Shown in pieces: positions 17,679 to 25,359 of a stretch of 64,000 bases of DNA. A program made the position numbers and the translations under genes. The notes beneath the pieces were generated by a model, which did not search any database, was not told the origin of the DNA, and saw only the letters and a program-made list of their open reading frames with translations. Source of the stretch: Bacteroides ihuae (GTDB lineage Bacteria; Bacteroidota; Bacteroidia; Bacteroidales; Bacteroidaceae). Position 1 is the stretch's first letter. The number at the start of each line of letters is the position of its first letter. The stretch lies in assembly GCF_900104585.1 (NCBI RefSeq), contig NZ_FNVX01000006.1:372001-436000 (forward strand). Reading direction: 5' to 3'.

Positions 17679-18908
17679 ATGCGCTACAAACTATCCGCCC
17701 CTTCACAACTGAAGGCTTCCATACAGCTTCCCGCATCCAAAAGCATTAGCAACCGTGCTCTTATTATTCATGCATTGGCTAAAGGAACAATCGTGCCGGG
17801 CAACTTGTCGGACTGTGACGATACGCAGGTAATGATTAAGGCATTGACGGAAGGTAATGAGGTGATAGATATTATGGCGGCGGGTACTGCTATGCGATTC
17901 TTAACGGCTTACCTAAGTGTGACGCCGGGCACGCATACCATTACGGGGACAGCTCGTATGCAGCAACGTCCTATTCTTATATTGGTCAATGCGCTTCGGG
18001 AATTGGGAGCACAAATTGAGTATGTGGGCAACGAGGGGTATCCTCCTCTTCGCATCACAGGCTGCCAACTATCGGCCAATGAGATTACGCTAAAAGGGAA
18101 TGTTAGTTCACAATATATTTCGGCTTTGTTGATGATTGGGCCTGCTTTGGAGCAAGGGCTTACGGTTCATCTCACAGGCGATATTATTTCACGGCCGTAC
18201 ATTAATCTTACGTTGCAACTAATGAGAGATTTTGGTGCTGCGGCCGATTGGTGTTCAGATTGTAGCATCCGTGTGCAGCCTCAGCCTTACAAGGATGTAC
18301 CGTTTACAGTGGAAAGCGATTGGAGCGCTGCTTCTTACTGGTATCAGATTGCGGCACTTTCACCTGCTGCTGAGATTGAGTTAAAAGGACTCTTCCGCAA
18401 CAGTTATCAGGGTGACAGCCGAGGAGCAGAGGTATTTGCTAAACTGGGCGTAGCAACTGAATTTACTGATAGAAGCGTAACACTGTATAAAACGGGCTTG
18501 AAGGCTGAAAGGTTAGATGAAGATTTTATCGACATCCCCGATTTGGCACAAACCTTTGTGGTTACTTGTGCACTAATGAACATTCCGTTTCGCTTCACGG
18601 GCCTGCAAAGTTTAAAGATTAAGGAGACCGACCGCATTGCGGCACTTATTGCCGAGATGACAAAACTGGGTTACGTATTGCGGGATAAAGACAATTCCGT
18701 TCTACTATGGGATGGTGAACGTTGCCAACCACAAGAAGTGCCGGTAATCAAAACTTACGAAGATCACCGTATGGCAATGGCATTTGCTCCGGCCGTCATT
18801 TCTTTTCCACAAATACGCATTGACGAACCGGGCGTAGTTACAAAGTCATATCCCGGATATTGGGACGATTTACGTTCTGCCGGGTTCTTAGTAGAACAAG
18901 AAGATTAA
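17679..18908 (+). CDS. aroA: 3-phosphoshikimate 1-carboxyvinyltransferase (EPSP synthase)
   Basis: Joins phosphoenolpyruvate to shikimate-3-phosphate, the sixth step of the shikimate pathway. About 409 residues. Key motifs are LPASKSISNRALIIHALAKG (substrate-binding Lys and Arg), GTAMRFLTAYLS, LKGNVSSQYISALLM, IKETDRIAAL and YEDHRMAMAFAP. The frame opens at 17643, but that codon lies inside the -7 box TACTTTTG (17638-17645), so the Met at 17679 is the start. The KAP gene diverges upstream and an IS3 element begins about 105 bases downstream. Confidence 0.95.
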   Translation: MRYKLSAPSQLKASIQLPASKSISNRALIIHALAKGTIVPGNLSDCDDTQVMIKALTEGNEVIDIMAAGTAMRFLTAYLSVTPGTHTITGTARMQQRPILILVNALRELGAQIEYVGNEGYPPLRITGCQLSANEITLKGNVSSQYISALLMIGPALEQGLTVHLTGDIISRPYINLTLQLMRDFGAAADWCSDCSIRVQPQPYKDVPFTVESDWSAASYWYQIAALSPAAEIELKGLFRNSYQGDSRGAEVFAKLGVATEFTDRSVTLYKTGLKAERLDEDFIDIPDLAQTFVVTCALMNIPFRFTGLQSLKIKETDRIAALIAEMTKLGYVLRDKDNSVLLWDGERCQPQEVPVIKTYEDHRMAMAFAPAVISFPQIRIDEPGVVTKSYPGYWDDLRSAGFLVEQED

Positions 18909-19068
18909 TTATCCAAATAGCTTTCATTTACCCTCTTTATTTTCTATAATATGCAGAAGTCACCCTTCATTGAGAATTTCTGAAGCTTCTTCCTTGTGGA
19001 TTGCATAGGTATTCTGACTTATAGTGATATAGGTAGACACTATTACTAACTAAAAAAAATAGTGTTTT

Positions 19069-19458
19069 ATGAAAGATCAAAAAATTCGTCGTTACACGGA
19101 GAATGAAAAATTATCTATCCTTCGTGATTATTACAGAAGCGGTGAGTCAAAAAACTTCATTGTTAAGAAGTATTCTCTTTGCGGTTCTTCTTTATTAAAT
19201 CGTTGGTTAAGTCGTTATCCAATTGAAGAGTATTCTGTATATTTGGAGAATTTACATTCTGACCAGATTATGACTGAAAAATTATCGGATGATTTATCAT
19301 CTACTGATTCTAAAGAAGCTTTGGAGCAACGCATTAAAGCTTTGGAAAAAGCTCTGGCTTATTCTGAATTAGAGACTCGTGCATTAAACGTTCTTATTGA
19401 TGTAGCAGAAAAAGAAGTGGGCATTCGCATCAGAAAAAAATCTGGGACCAAGCAGTAA
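19069..19458 (+). CDS. IS3-family OrfA (helix-turn-helix DNA-binding subunit)
   Basis: 129 residues. The N-terminal helix-turn-helix (KLSILRDYYRSGESKNFIVK ... SSLLNRWLSRYP) would bind the element ends, and the C-terminal helix (EALEQRIKALEKALAYSELE) is a leucine-zipper-like coiled coil for assembly, both usual for IS3 OrfA. Near its end the codons AGA AAA AAA include the slippery heptamer A_AAA_AAA (19434-19440). A -1 shift there leads into OrfB, giving the full transposase. Confidence 0.88.
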   Translation: MKDQKIRRYTENEKLSILRDYYRSGESKNFIVKKYSLCGSSLLNRWLSRYPIEEYSVYLENLHSDQIMTEKLSDDLSSTDSKEALEQRIKALEKALAYSELETRALNVLIDVAEKEVGIRIRKKSGTKQ

Positions 19459-20381
19459 CTATACTTTGCAAGCAGGATGGCCTGTCCGTCAGTACTGCTT
19501 GTAGACTGTTTGGCCATTGCAGACAGGCTTATTATCAACTAAAAACTGATTATATAGAAGAATGTAATCAACAGGAACGCATTCTTGCCGCTGTGAAAGA
19601 ACAGCGTTCGGAAGATCCCGGTATTGGTGGTCTAAAGCTCTATCTTATGTTGGTTTCAATTTTTGGTCGGGAAAACATGCCCGGTCGGGATCGCTTCCTT
19701 TATTTACTGCGTAGAAAAAGGTTGATGCTTCCTGCCCCCCGAGCTCGTCATACCACCAACTCTAATCATCGTTATCATAAATACAAGAATCTCATACGCG
19801 GGTTTGTGCCCACTGCATGCAATCAGTTGTGGGTGAGTGATATCACTTATATAGATACAGAAATAGGATGCTTTTACCTTCACCTGATTAGCGATGCGTA
19901 TTCACATAAAATAATCGGGTGGAAGCTTTCCGAATCCCTCAAAGCCATTCATACATTGGAGGCTTTACAAGAAGCCATTAAGGGTACAGGAGAAGAAGAT
20001 CTCACAGGGCTGATTCATCATTCGGATCGTGGTAGCCAATACTGCTGTAATATCTATGTAGAGGAACTTGAACGTAGAAACATCAGCATTAGTATGACGG
20101 AGGATTACAAACCTACCGATAATGCCATTGCTGAACGTATAAACGGAATAATTAAGCAGGAATTTATTTATAGAATTAAACGCTTTAAAACCAGTGAAGA
20201 GGCAGAAGAAAAAATAAGGAGATTCATCCTTTTTTATAATGAGAAGCGACCACACATGAGTATAGGTATGAAAACGCCCAATAGTGTGCATGAACAATCC
20301 GGACCGCAAGAAAAAATGTGGAAAAATAAAATTTATAAGAAAAAGTCAACTGAAAAACCTGACAATTTTATAGATTTGTAA
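19434..20381 (+). CDS. IS3-family OrfB, expressed as OrfAB by -1 frameshift (DDE integrase core)
   Basis: The frame is open without a break from the A7 tract (19434-19440) to 20381, so the OrfAB fusion would be about 437 residues, a normal size. The residues after the shift are KKIWDQAVTILCKQDGLSVS. The rve-type catalytic core has its acidic residues in NQLWVSDITYID, LIHHSDRGSQY and AIAERINGIIKQE (the DDE triad). A GTG at 19593 is an in-frame codon but not the likely start, because family-typical sequence lies upstream. No disabling mutation is seen, so the element may be active. Confidence 0.9.
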   Translation, partial: KKIWDQAVTILCKQDGLSVSTACRLFGHCRQAYYQLKTDYIEECNQQERILAAVKEQRSEDPGIGGLKLYLMLVSIFGRENMPGRDRFLYLLRRKRLMLPAPRARHTTNSNHRYHKYKNLIRGFVPTACNQLWVSDITYIDTEIGCFYLHLISDAYSHKIIGWKLSESLKAIHTLEALQEAIKGTGEEDLTGLIHHSDRGSQYCCNIYVEELERRNISISMTEDYKPTDNAIAERINGIIKQEFIYRIKRFKTSEEAEEKIRRFILFYNEKRPHMSIGMKTPNSVHEQSGPQEKMWKNKIYKKKSTEKPDNFIDL

Positions 20382-20382
20382 A

Positions 20383-20476
20383 CCCAACAACAGGTCCCGG
20401 TGAAGGTTTAAGCCATCAGCAGGACAAGAATGAGAGGTACATCGAGTACCACTCATTCTTACCCAACAACAAGTCC
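20383..20476. repeat. Hairpin flanked by a direct repeat in the IS3 3' tail
   Basis: The near-identical blocks ACCCAACAACAGGTCC (from 20383) and ACCCAACAACAAGTCC (from 20461) flank a hairpin: AAGAATGAGAGGTAC (20426-20440) pairs with GTACCACTCATTCTT (20446-20460), with one mismatch, around the loop ATCGA. No T tract, so not a simple terminator. Confidence 0.6.
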
Positions 20477-20507
20477 GGATCTGGTTTGTCCATCATTTTA
20501 GGTATTA

Positions 20508-20670
20508 AAATCTAAAAGTGTAAACAAATACAGTGTTATAAAAAAGGAACTGTCTATCTTTTTAGAGACTAAATCTTAAAAGTGTAAATGAAGTCAGGGA
20601 AAGAAAAAGAAAACAGTCTACCTTTTTAGCTTGAAAGACTAAAAACTGTCTACTCAATTCAGTAAAAGTC
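20508..20670. repeat. Degenerate tandem repeat of 63-70 bases
   Basis: Unit 1 (20508-20570) and unit 2 (20571-20640) share AAATCTnAAAAGTGTAAA at their start, ACnGTCTAyCTTTTTAG in the middle and AGACTAAA at the junction. A partial third unit starts at 20641 with AAAAACTGTCTACTCAATTCAG. The units overlap the right end of the IS. Confidence 0.6.
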
Positions 20671-20684
20671 ATCTTGATACCTGT

Positions 20685-20801
20685 TTCAATAGTTTCGCGT
20701 ACTATAAAACTATTGTTTCATGCCTAGAAACGAAAAGTTTCCTACCTATAAACCTTCAGTTTCAATACGTGGAAACCAAAGGTTTATAGGCAGGAAACTT
20801 T
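20685..20801. repeat. Cluster of GTTTC/GAAAC palindromes (REP-like)
   Basis: Three hairpins in a row: CAATAGTTT / AAACTATTG (20685-20713), GTTTCATGCCTAGAAAC (20715-20731), and a 23-bp arm pair with one mismatch, AAAGTTTCCTACCTATAAACC (20734-20754) against the matching arm ending at 20801, with a smaller GTTTC/GAAAC hairpin inside its loop. Such alternating motifs resemble intergenic palindromic repeats. The cluster lies directly downstream of the minus-strand lipoprotein gene. Confidence 0.65.
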
Positions 20802-20845
20802 GCCTTCAAAATAAGATCGTGAAGAATCTTATAGCGATTATATCG

Positions 20846-22018
20846 CTACTTCTTGCGAGCTATTTGCAGATTCGATTGACGGGCGTAACCGATGCGGAAG
20901 TTCAAGGGCTTAGCATCAGCTTGTTCGTAAGCAGCACGTAATTCGGGTTGCACATATTTAGCAAACATAGAGATGGGCTTCAAGAATGTGCCATAAAGAG
21001 TAACGTCCCACTCTTCAGAGTTATAGAAGGGCAATGGAATTCCCGAATCATCTTGTAGCACAGCCGATGAATGGTCTAAGACAGCATCACGGATAGCAGA
21101 GAAATAGCTAACGTGCATCAGGTAGGAAGCCGACTTTATGAAAGTTGCCGTAGTGGCTGCATCAAACTTATCAAGATAAGCCAATAAAGGCTTTTTGTGA
21201 GGGAAACCACCATTGCTCAAGTCGGTAGATAGATAATAAAGGGTCTGTAGTTTCCTTGTTCCATTGCGAAAATACTTAAACTCCACCATACCCGTACCAC
21301 GAATGATGGGGGTGCCATCTTCGTTTGTATCTGCGATATTGCCTTCATCGGTAATCTTCACGTTGCGGATGCTGACAATCTCCCTACCCGAGCGAACCAT
21401 CAATACCGAAATAATAGGAACGACACCATCTATTGTATCATTAAAGAGTTCTTGCTTCATATCATCTGTACGGAAAAAGCTCAAGTTTAAAATATCCGAC
21501 ACCGCGTTTTGATATAACCGATAGGTCTCTGTTGAAGGCTTATCAATATTGATAGCACGCCCCGGTCGCTCCAATCCAATGAGAAAACAAGTATCCATTT
21601 CAGGAAAGAAAGTATTGGGGAAAAGATAATCCGGACCGCCAAATGGATAGAACAACGTATGGCAACGGGCATTAATATCTGCCAATTCATTTTGCCTAAA
21701 CGCCATCAACTTGGGAGCTGTTTGCTGAAAAGCATTCCAAATCTGATCCATATTACGAGCATGCGCCTTCCACGTTTCAGTCTCCATTAAATCATAGAGC
21801 TTGCTGCTGTCGTTCTTCACCGGAAGTCCGGCTACAAAGCGAGCCGCATTGTTCAGTGCTTCATCGGGCACGAGGTTCACTGCATTTGTTTCACTCGTAT
21901 CGGTAACCGCAACAATGGGTTCAGGCGCAGGGGCTCCCTGCTTCTTTTTAGGCTCGCAGGATGCCAGACACACAGGCAACACAATAGCCAACACTAGATA
22001 ATTTAGTTTGATTTTCAT
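20846..22018 (-). CDS. Lipoprotein of unknown function
   Basis: 390 residues with a lipoprotein signal peptide (YLVLAIVLPVCLASCEPKKK), so probably anchored in a membrane facing the periplasm or surface. The mature part contains TLFYPFGGPDYLFPNTFF, EMDTCFLIGLERPG and VEFKYFRNGTRKLQTLYYLS; I do not recognise a family. It starts 9 bases after the stop of an amino-acid permease gene on the same strand, so the two are probably one operon. REP-like palindromes follow its stop. Confidence 0.7.
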   Translation of the reverse strand: MKIKLNYLVLAIVLPVCLASCEPKKKQGAPAPEPIVAVTDTSETNAVNLVPDEALNNAARFVAGLPVKNDSSKLYDLMETETWKAHARNMDQIWNAFQQTAPKLMAFRQNELADINARCHTLFYPFGGPDYLFPNTFFPEMDTCFLIGLERPGRAINIDKPSTETYRLYQNAVSDILNLSFFRTDDMKQELFNDTIDGVVPIISVLMVRSGREIVSIRNVKITDEGNIADTNEDGTPIIRGTGMVEFKYFRNGTRKLQTLYYLSTDLSNGGFPHKKPLLAYLDKFDAATTATFIKSASYLMHVSYFSAIRDAVLDHSSAVLQDDSGIPLPFYNSEEWDVTLYGTFLKPISMFAKYVQPELRAAYEQADAKPLNFRIGYARQSNLQIARKK

Positions 22019-22027
22019 ATAGAACGT

Positions 22028-23389
22028 TTATTTTTTATTTTTAGAATGAAGTACTAGTCTATTCAACAGATAAAGACCCATGCCGGTAAGCAGAGTAGCT
22101 AAGCTCATCAGACTCATCCACATAGCCGATTGTTGATCATTGACAAAGGTATTTGTATAATCCTCGCACACTAAATAGATAATGGACCAAAGAATAAGAA
22201 CGATAAACACGCATGGCACAACGGGATAGCCCCACGTACGGTATGGGCGTTCTGCTTGCGGAAAACGATGACGGTGAACAAAGACGCCAATTACCGTAAG
22301 CAAGGCAAAAAATGAAAGTGTGATTCCTGTATATTTAGTAACTAACTCGAAAGAATCGGTTATAATGAGCAACGCACTGATAATGAACTGTATCCAGATA
22401 GCGACATAAGGTGTTCCTTTGGCTGATTTCTTTGATAAAGCACGCAGAATGTAAGTATCCTCGCCCATCACTTGTGAAACCCGTGGCCCCAGAAAAACCA
22501 TAGAACTAATACTCGAAACCAGCAGCAGAGCAATGAGCAATCCCATCACTCTTCCACCATTCAAGCCAAAGATGGATTGTGCGGCAATGAGCCCCACTTC
22601 TACCTGCCCGGTCATTGCTGCAACAGGAGTTGAATAAAGAAAAACGGCATTGAGTAATAGATAAAGTAGTGTAACAATGAGGGTGCTAATGAGCAATGAA
22701 CGGGGAATGGTACGTTGAGGGTCACGAATCTCATTGGCCATGTAAGCCGAAGCATTCCAACCCGAATAGGCATAGTAGACCCAGACCAAAGAAACAGCAA
22801 AACCGGTTGAAAAGACATCGGAAAAAGAAAAATCAGCAAGCGACGAAGTAATGCTTTGGGGAGCGGTGGGAAGACAGATACCGCAAACGATAAAGCCAAG
22901 TATGACAAGTACTTTAAAGGAGGTAAAAATGCGTTGTACGGCTCCCCCCATTCTTACATCGTAAGCATGAATCAGCGTCACCAAAAAGAGCACACAAAGT
23001 GCAACAGCCATGGGATGAAGCACCGGAAACATTCTATAAAGGTAGGTACTCAAAGCCATACAAGCCAATGCGACGGGAGCGGCAAAGCCTACAATGAGTG
23101 ATGCCCAGCCGGACATGAATCCAAGCATCGGATGATAGATCTCACGCAGATAGTGATACTCTCCACCCGAACGAGGCATGGCAGCACCCAGTTCACCGTA
23201 AACTAGTGCACCGCAAAGTGCAATCACTCCGCCCAATAGCCAAAGTAACATGATAGAAACAAAGTTCGTGGTTCCCATCAACTGGAAGCCGAGTGAGGTA
23301 AAGACACCTGTCCCAATCATATTGGCTATTACAAAAGCAGAAGCGGTTACCAGTCCGAACTTATATGTGTTGCATTTGTTCTTAATCAT
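22028..23389 (-). CDS. APC-superfamily amino-acid permease
   Basis: 453 residues with about 12 hydrophobic helices. The first helix has the APC signature (VIANMIGTGVFTSLGFQ), then GALVYGELGAAMPRSGGEY, and helix 6 contains FAVSLVWVYYAYSGWNASAY. Members exchange or import amino acids or polyamines with protons across the inner membrane. The substrate cannot be read from the sequence. It is the first gene of a likely pair with the downstream lipoprotein and is divergent from the small membrane protein at 23459. Confidence 0.88.
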   Translation of the reverse strand: MIKNKCNTYKFGLVTASAFVIANMIGTGVFTSLGFQLMGTTNFVSIMLLWLLGGVIALCGALVYGELGAAMPRSGGEYHYLREIYHPMLGFMSGWASLIVGFAAPVALACMALSTYLYRMFPVLHPMAVALCVLFLVTLIHAYDVRMGGAVQRIFTSFKVLVILGFIVCGICLPTAPQSITSSLADFSFSDVFSTGFAVSLVWVYYAYSGWNASAYMANEIRDPQRTIPRSLLISTLIVTLLYLLLNAVFLYSTPVAAMTGQVEVGLIAAQSIFGLNGGRVMGLLIALLLVSSISSMVFLGPRVSQVMGEDTYILRALSKKSAKGTPYVAIWIQFIISALLIITDSFELVTKYTGITLSFFALLTVIGVFVHRHRFPQAERPYRTWGYPVVPCVFIVLILWSIIYLVCEDYTNTFVNDQQSAMWMSLMSLATLLTGMGLYLLNRLVLHSKNKK

Positions 23390-23458
23390 GTTTTCGCCTT
23401 ATCAAAGGCACAAAAATACAATTAAATAAGTAACTTTGCAGAAATTCTTAAATTAATT

Positions 23459-23875
23459 ATGTGGATACTTGTTATAGGTTTGCTATTGCTTGCAACCTTA
23501 GCCTTACTATTGGGCTATATACGCAATAAAAAATTACAGAAAAAGATAGATGAGGGAGAATTAAATGAATTTCCCGAAGCAAAAGAGCTAGACGTGGAAT
23601 GTTGTGGTCAACATGAAACGTGCGAGCGAGATAGTCTGCTGGCAGCCGTCAGCAAGAAAATAGAATACTATGATGACGAAGAGCTGGACGAATATATTGG
23701 CAAAGAATCCGACGAATATACTCCTCAACAGGCTGATCAATTTCGTGATGTATTCTATACGATGAAGGATACAGAAGTAGCCGGATGGGTACGCAGTTTA
23801 CAGTTAAGAGGAATTAATTTACCCGACGAACTTAAAGAAGAAATTTTCTTGATTATCGGAGAACGAAGAAACTAA
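23459..23875 (+). CDS. Membrane-anchored conserved Bacteroidales protein
   Basis: 138 residues. One N-terminal membrane helix (MWILVIGLLLLATLALLLGY), then a soluble part with a cysteine cluster CCGQHETCERD (possible metal or disulphide site) and an acidic segment (YYDDEELDEYIGKESDEY). Function unknown. A -7 box TAACTTTG (23431-23438) lies 20 bases before the ATG. It ends 6 bases before the metal-permease gene and is likely co-transcribed with it and tsaE. The cysteine cluster may suit a link with metal transport, but that is only inferred from position. Confidence 0.7.
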   Translation: MWILVIGLLLLATLALLLGYIRNKKLQKKIDEGELNEFPEAKELDVECCGQHETCERDSLLAAVSKKIEYYDDEELDEYIGKESDEYTPQQADQFRDVFYTMKDTEVAGWVRSLQLRGINLPDELKEEIFLIIGERRN

Positions 23876-23881
23876 TACGAT

Positions 23882-24715
23882 ATGATGGATTTACTGCAAT
23901 ATACATTCTTTCAACATGCGTTGCTCGGCAGTTTTCTGGCCAGTATTGCCTGTGGCATTATTGGTACATACATCGTCACCCGACGCTTGGTCTTCATCAG
24001 TGGCGGCATTACCCATGCTTCTTTTGGAGGCATCGGCTTCGGACTGTTTGCCGGTATCTCTCCCATCCTTTCGGCTGCTGTATTTTCGGTATTGTCAGCC
24101 TTCGGGGTAGAGTGGCTCAGCAAGCGCAAAGACATGAGAGAAGATTCGGCCATTGCCGTGCTCTGGACATTGGGTATGGCACTAGGCATCATGTTTAGCT
24201 TCCTTTCTCCGGGGTTTGCGCCCGACCTTTCGGCCTATCTGTTTGGTAATATTCTTACGATAACACAAACGGACATTCTGTTATTGGGTGTACTCGCGTT
24301 GGTGCTCATTCTTTTCTTTACGCTGTTTATCCACCCCATTATTCATGTAGCTTTCGACCGTGAATTTGCTCGTTCGCAAGGTCTTCCGGTCGCTCTCTTC
24401 GAGTATGTACTGATGATGTTTATTGCTCTCACCATCGTATCATGCCTCCGCATGGTAGGTATCGTACTTGCCATCTCGCTACTCACCATTCCGCAAATGA
24501 CAGCTAACCTATTTACATATAAGTTTAAACGAATTATCTGGTTGTCTATTGGCATTGGCTATTTGAGCTGTTTGGGTGGATTGTTTATCTCGTATTTTCT
24601 GAATGTACCTTCAGGAGCTTCCATCATTTTCTTCTCTATCATCATCTACGCGATGTGCAAGGGAGGAAAGAGCCTTTTCTTATCAACAACTAAAAATATT
24701 GGCAGATATAAATAG
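23882..24715 (+). CDS. Metal ABC transporter permease (ZnuB/MntB type)
   Basis: 277 residues with about eight membrane helices. Family motifs include GTYIVTRRLVFISGGITHAS near the N-terminus (the usual 'GxHxxxGG' region), FDREFARSQGLPV and LLTIPQMTANLFT. It would form the membrane channel for Zn, Mn or Fe import. Neither the ATPase nor the binding protein is next to it; upstream is the cysteine-bearing membrane protein and downstream is tsaE. Some start uncertainty remains, as two ATG codons stand at 23882 and 23885. Confidence 0.88.
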   Translation: MMDLLQYTFFQHALLGSFLASIACGIIGTYIVTRRLVFISGGITHASFGGIGFGLFAGISPILSAAVFSVLSAFGVEWLSKRKDMREDSAIAVLWTLGMALGIMFSFLSPGFAPDLSAYLFGNILTITQTDILLLGVLALVLILFFTLFIHPIIHVAFDREFARSQGLPVALFEYVLMMFIALTIVSCLRMVGIVLAISLLTIPQMTANLFTYKFKRIIWLSIGIGYLSCLGGLFISYFLNVPSGASIIFFSIIIYAMCKGGKSLFLSTTKNIGRYK

Positions 24716-24730
24716 TAAATAAAAAATAGA

Positions 24731-25153
24731 ATGGAAATCAAAATTGAATCTTTAGATCAAATTCACGAAGCAGCCAAGGAATTTATTGCTGCCATAGATG
24801 AAAACACGGTCTTTGCCTTTTATGGCAAAATGGGTGCCGGAAAGACAACTTTTATAAAAGCTATTTGCGAAGAGTTGGGAGTAACCGACGTGATAAACTC
24901 TCCTACCTTTGCCATTGTGAACGAATACCGTTCGGAAGAGACAGCCGAACTAATTTATCATTTCGACTTCTATCGCATCAATAAGCTAGAAGAGGTTTAT
25001 GACATGGGATATGAAGACTATTTTTATAGTGGCGCGCTTTGCTTCATCGAATGGCCGGAACTGGTAGAGGAACTATTACCGGGAAATACCATCAAAGTAT
25101 CCATTGAGGAGCAAGAAGATGGAAGTAGAACGGTCACAATGAGCCAATTATGA
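24731..25153 (+). CDS. tsaE: tRNA threonylcarbamoyladenosine biosynthesis ATPase TsaE
   Basis: 140 residues, the usual length. It helps the TsaBD complex attach threonylcarbamoyl to A37 of ANN-decoding tRNAs. Walker A is [18 protein letters not shown]; the following conserved segments are [12 protein letters not shown] and HFDFYRI, and then CFIEWPEL, all typical. It lies 15 bases after the metal permease, and its stop overlaps the start of the next gene (ATGA), suggesting translational coupling. Confidence 0.95.
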   Translation: MEIKIESLDQIHEAAKEFIAAIDENTVFAFYGKMGAGKTTFIKAICEELGVTDVINSPTFAIVNEYRSEETAELIYHFDFYRINKLEEVYDMGYEDYFYSGALCFIEWPELVEELLPGNTIKVSIEEQEDGSRTVTMSQL

Positions 25154-25359
25154 GTCCGAAATACTTTGTTCAAGGAATTTTTGCTGTTGCAGGTATCATC
25201 GCGATACTTGCAGCTGCACTCAACTGGGATTGGTTCTTCAATACACAGAATGCCCAACTGATTGTACGCAATGTAGGCCGTAACCGCTCTAGACTATTTT
25301 ACGGCGTACTGGGGCTTATTCTTGTAGGCATGTCTCTCTTCTTTTTCTACAATAGCTGA
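25150..25359 (+). CDS. Imm17-family small membrane protein
   Basis: 69 residues with two membrane helices ([20 protein letters not shown] and [18 protein letters not shown]) separated by [19 protein letters not shown]. This matches the immunity-protein-17 family as I know it. It starts inside the tsaE stop (ATGA overlap). No toxin, T6SS or Rhs gene is near, so an immunity role is unsupported here; a conserved housekeeping role linked to tsaE is as likely. Its 3' end overlaps the convergent DUF58 gene by 13 bases. Confidence 0.7.
   Translation: MSPKYFVQGIFAVAGIIAILAAALNWDWFFNTQNAQLIVRNVGRNRSRLFYGVLGLILVGMSLFFFYNS

Larger units (their letters stand above)
19015..20640 (+). mobile_element. IS3-family insertion sequence (boundaries approximate)
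   Basis: An orfA/orfB pair in the -1 frame relation typical of IS3. The left end TGACTTATAGTGATAT followed by AGGTAGAC (from 19015) matches, in inverted form, a right-end block with GTCTACCTTTTTAGCTTGAA (20616-20635), giving an imperfect terminal repeat. No clear target-site duplication is visible, and the right end carries several similar GTCTAyCT blocks, so the true right border could differ by tens of bases. Confidence 0.75.

Noticed and set aside
19593-20381. OrfB starting at the GTG at 19593
   Set aside because: The frame is open and family-like back to the A7 slippery site, so the product is the OrfAB fusion.
25150-25359. T6SS or toxin-immunity locus
   Set aside because: No toxin, Rhs, VgrG or secretion genes are found near the Imm17-like gene.
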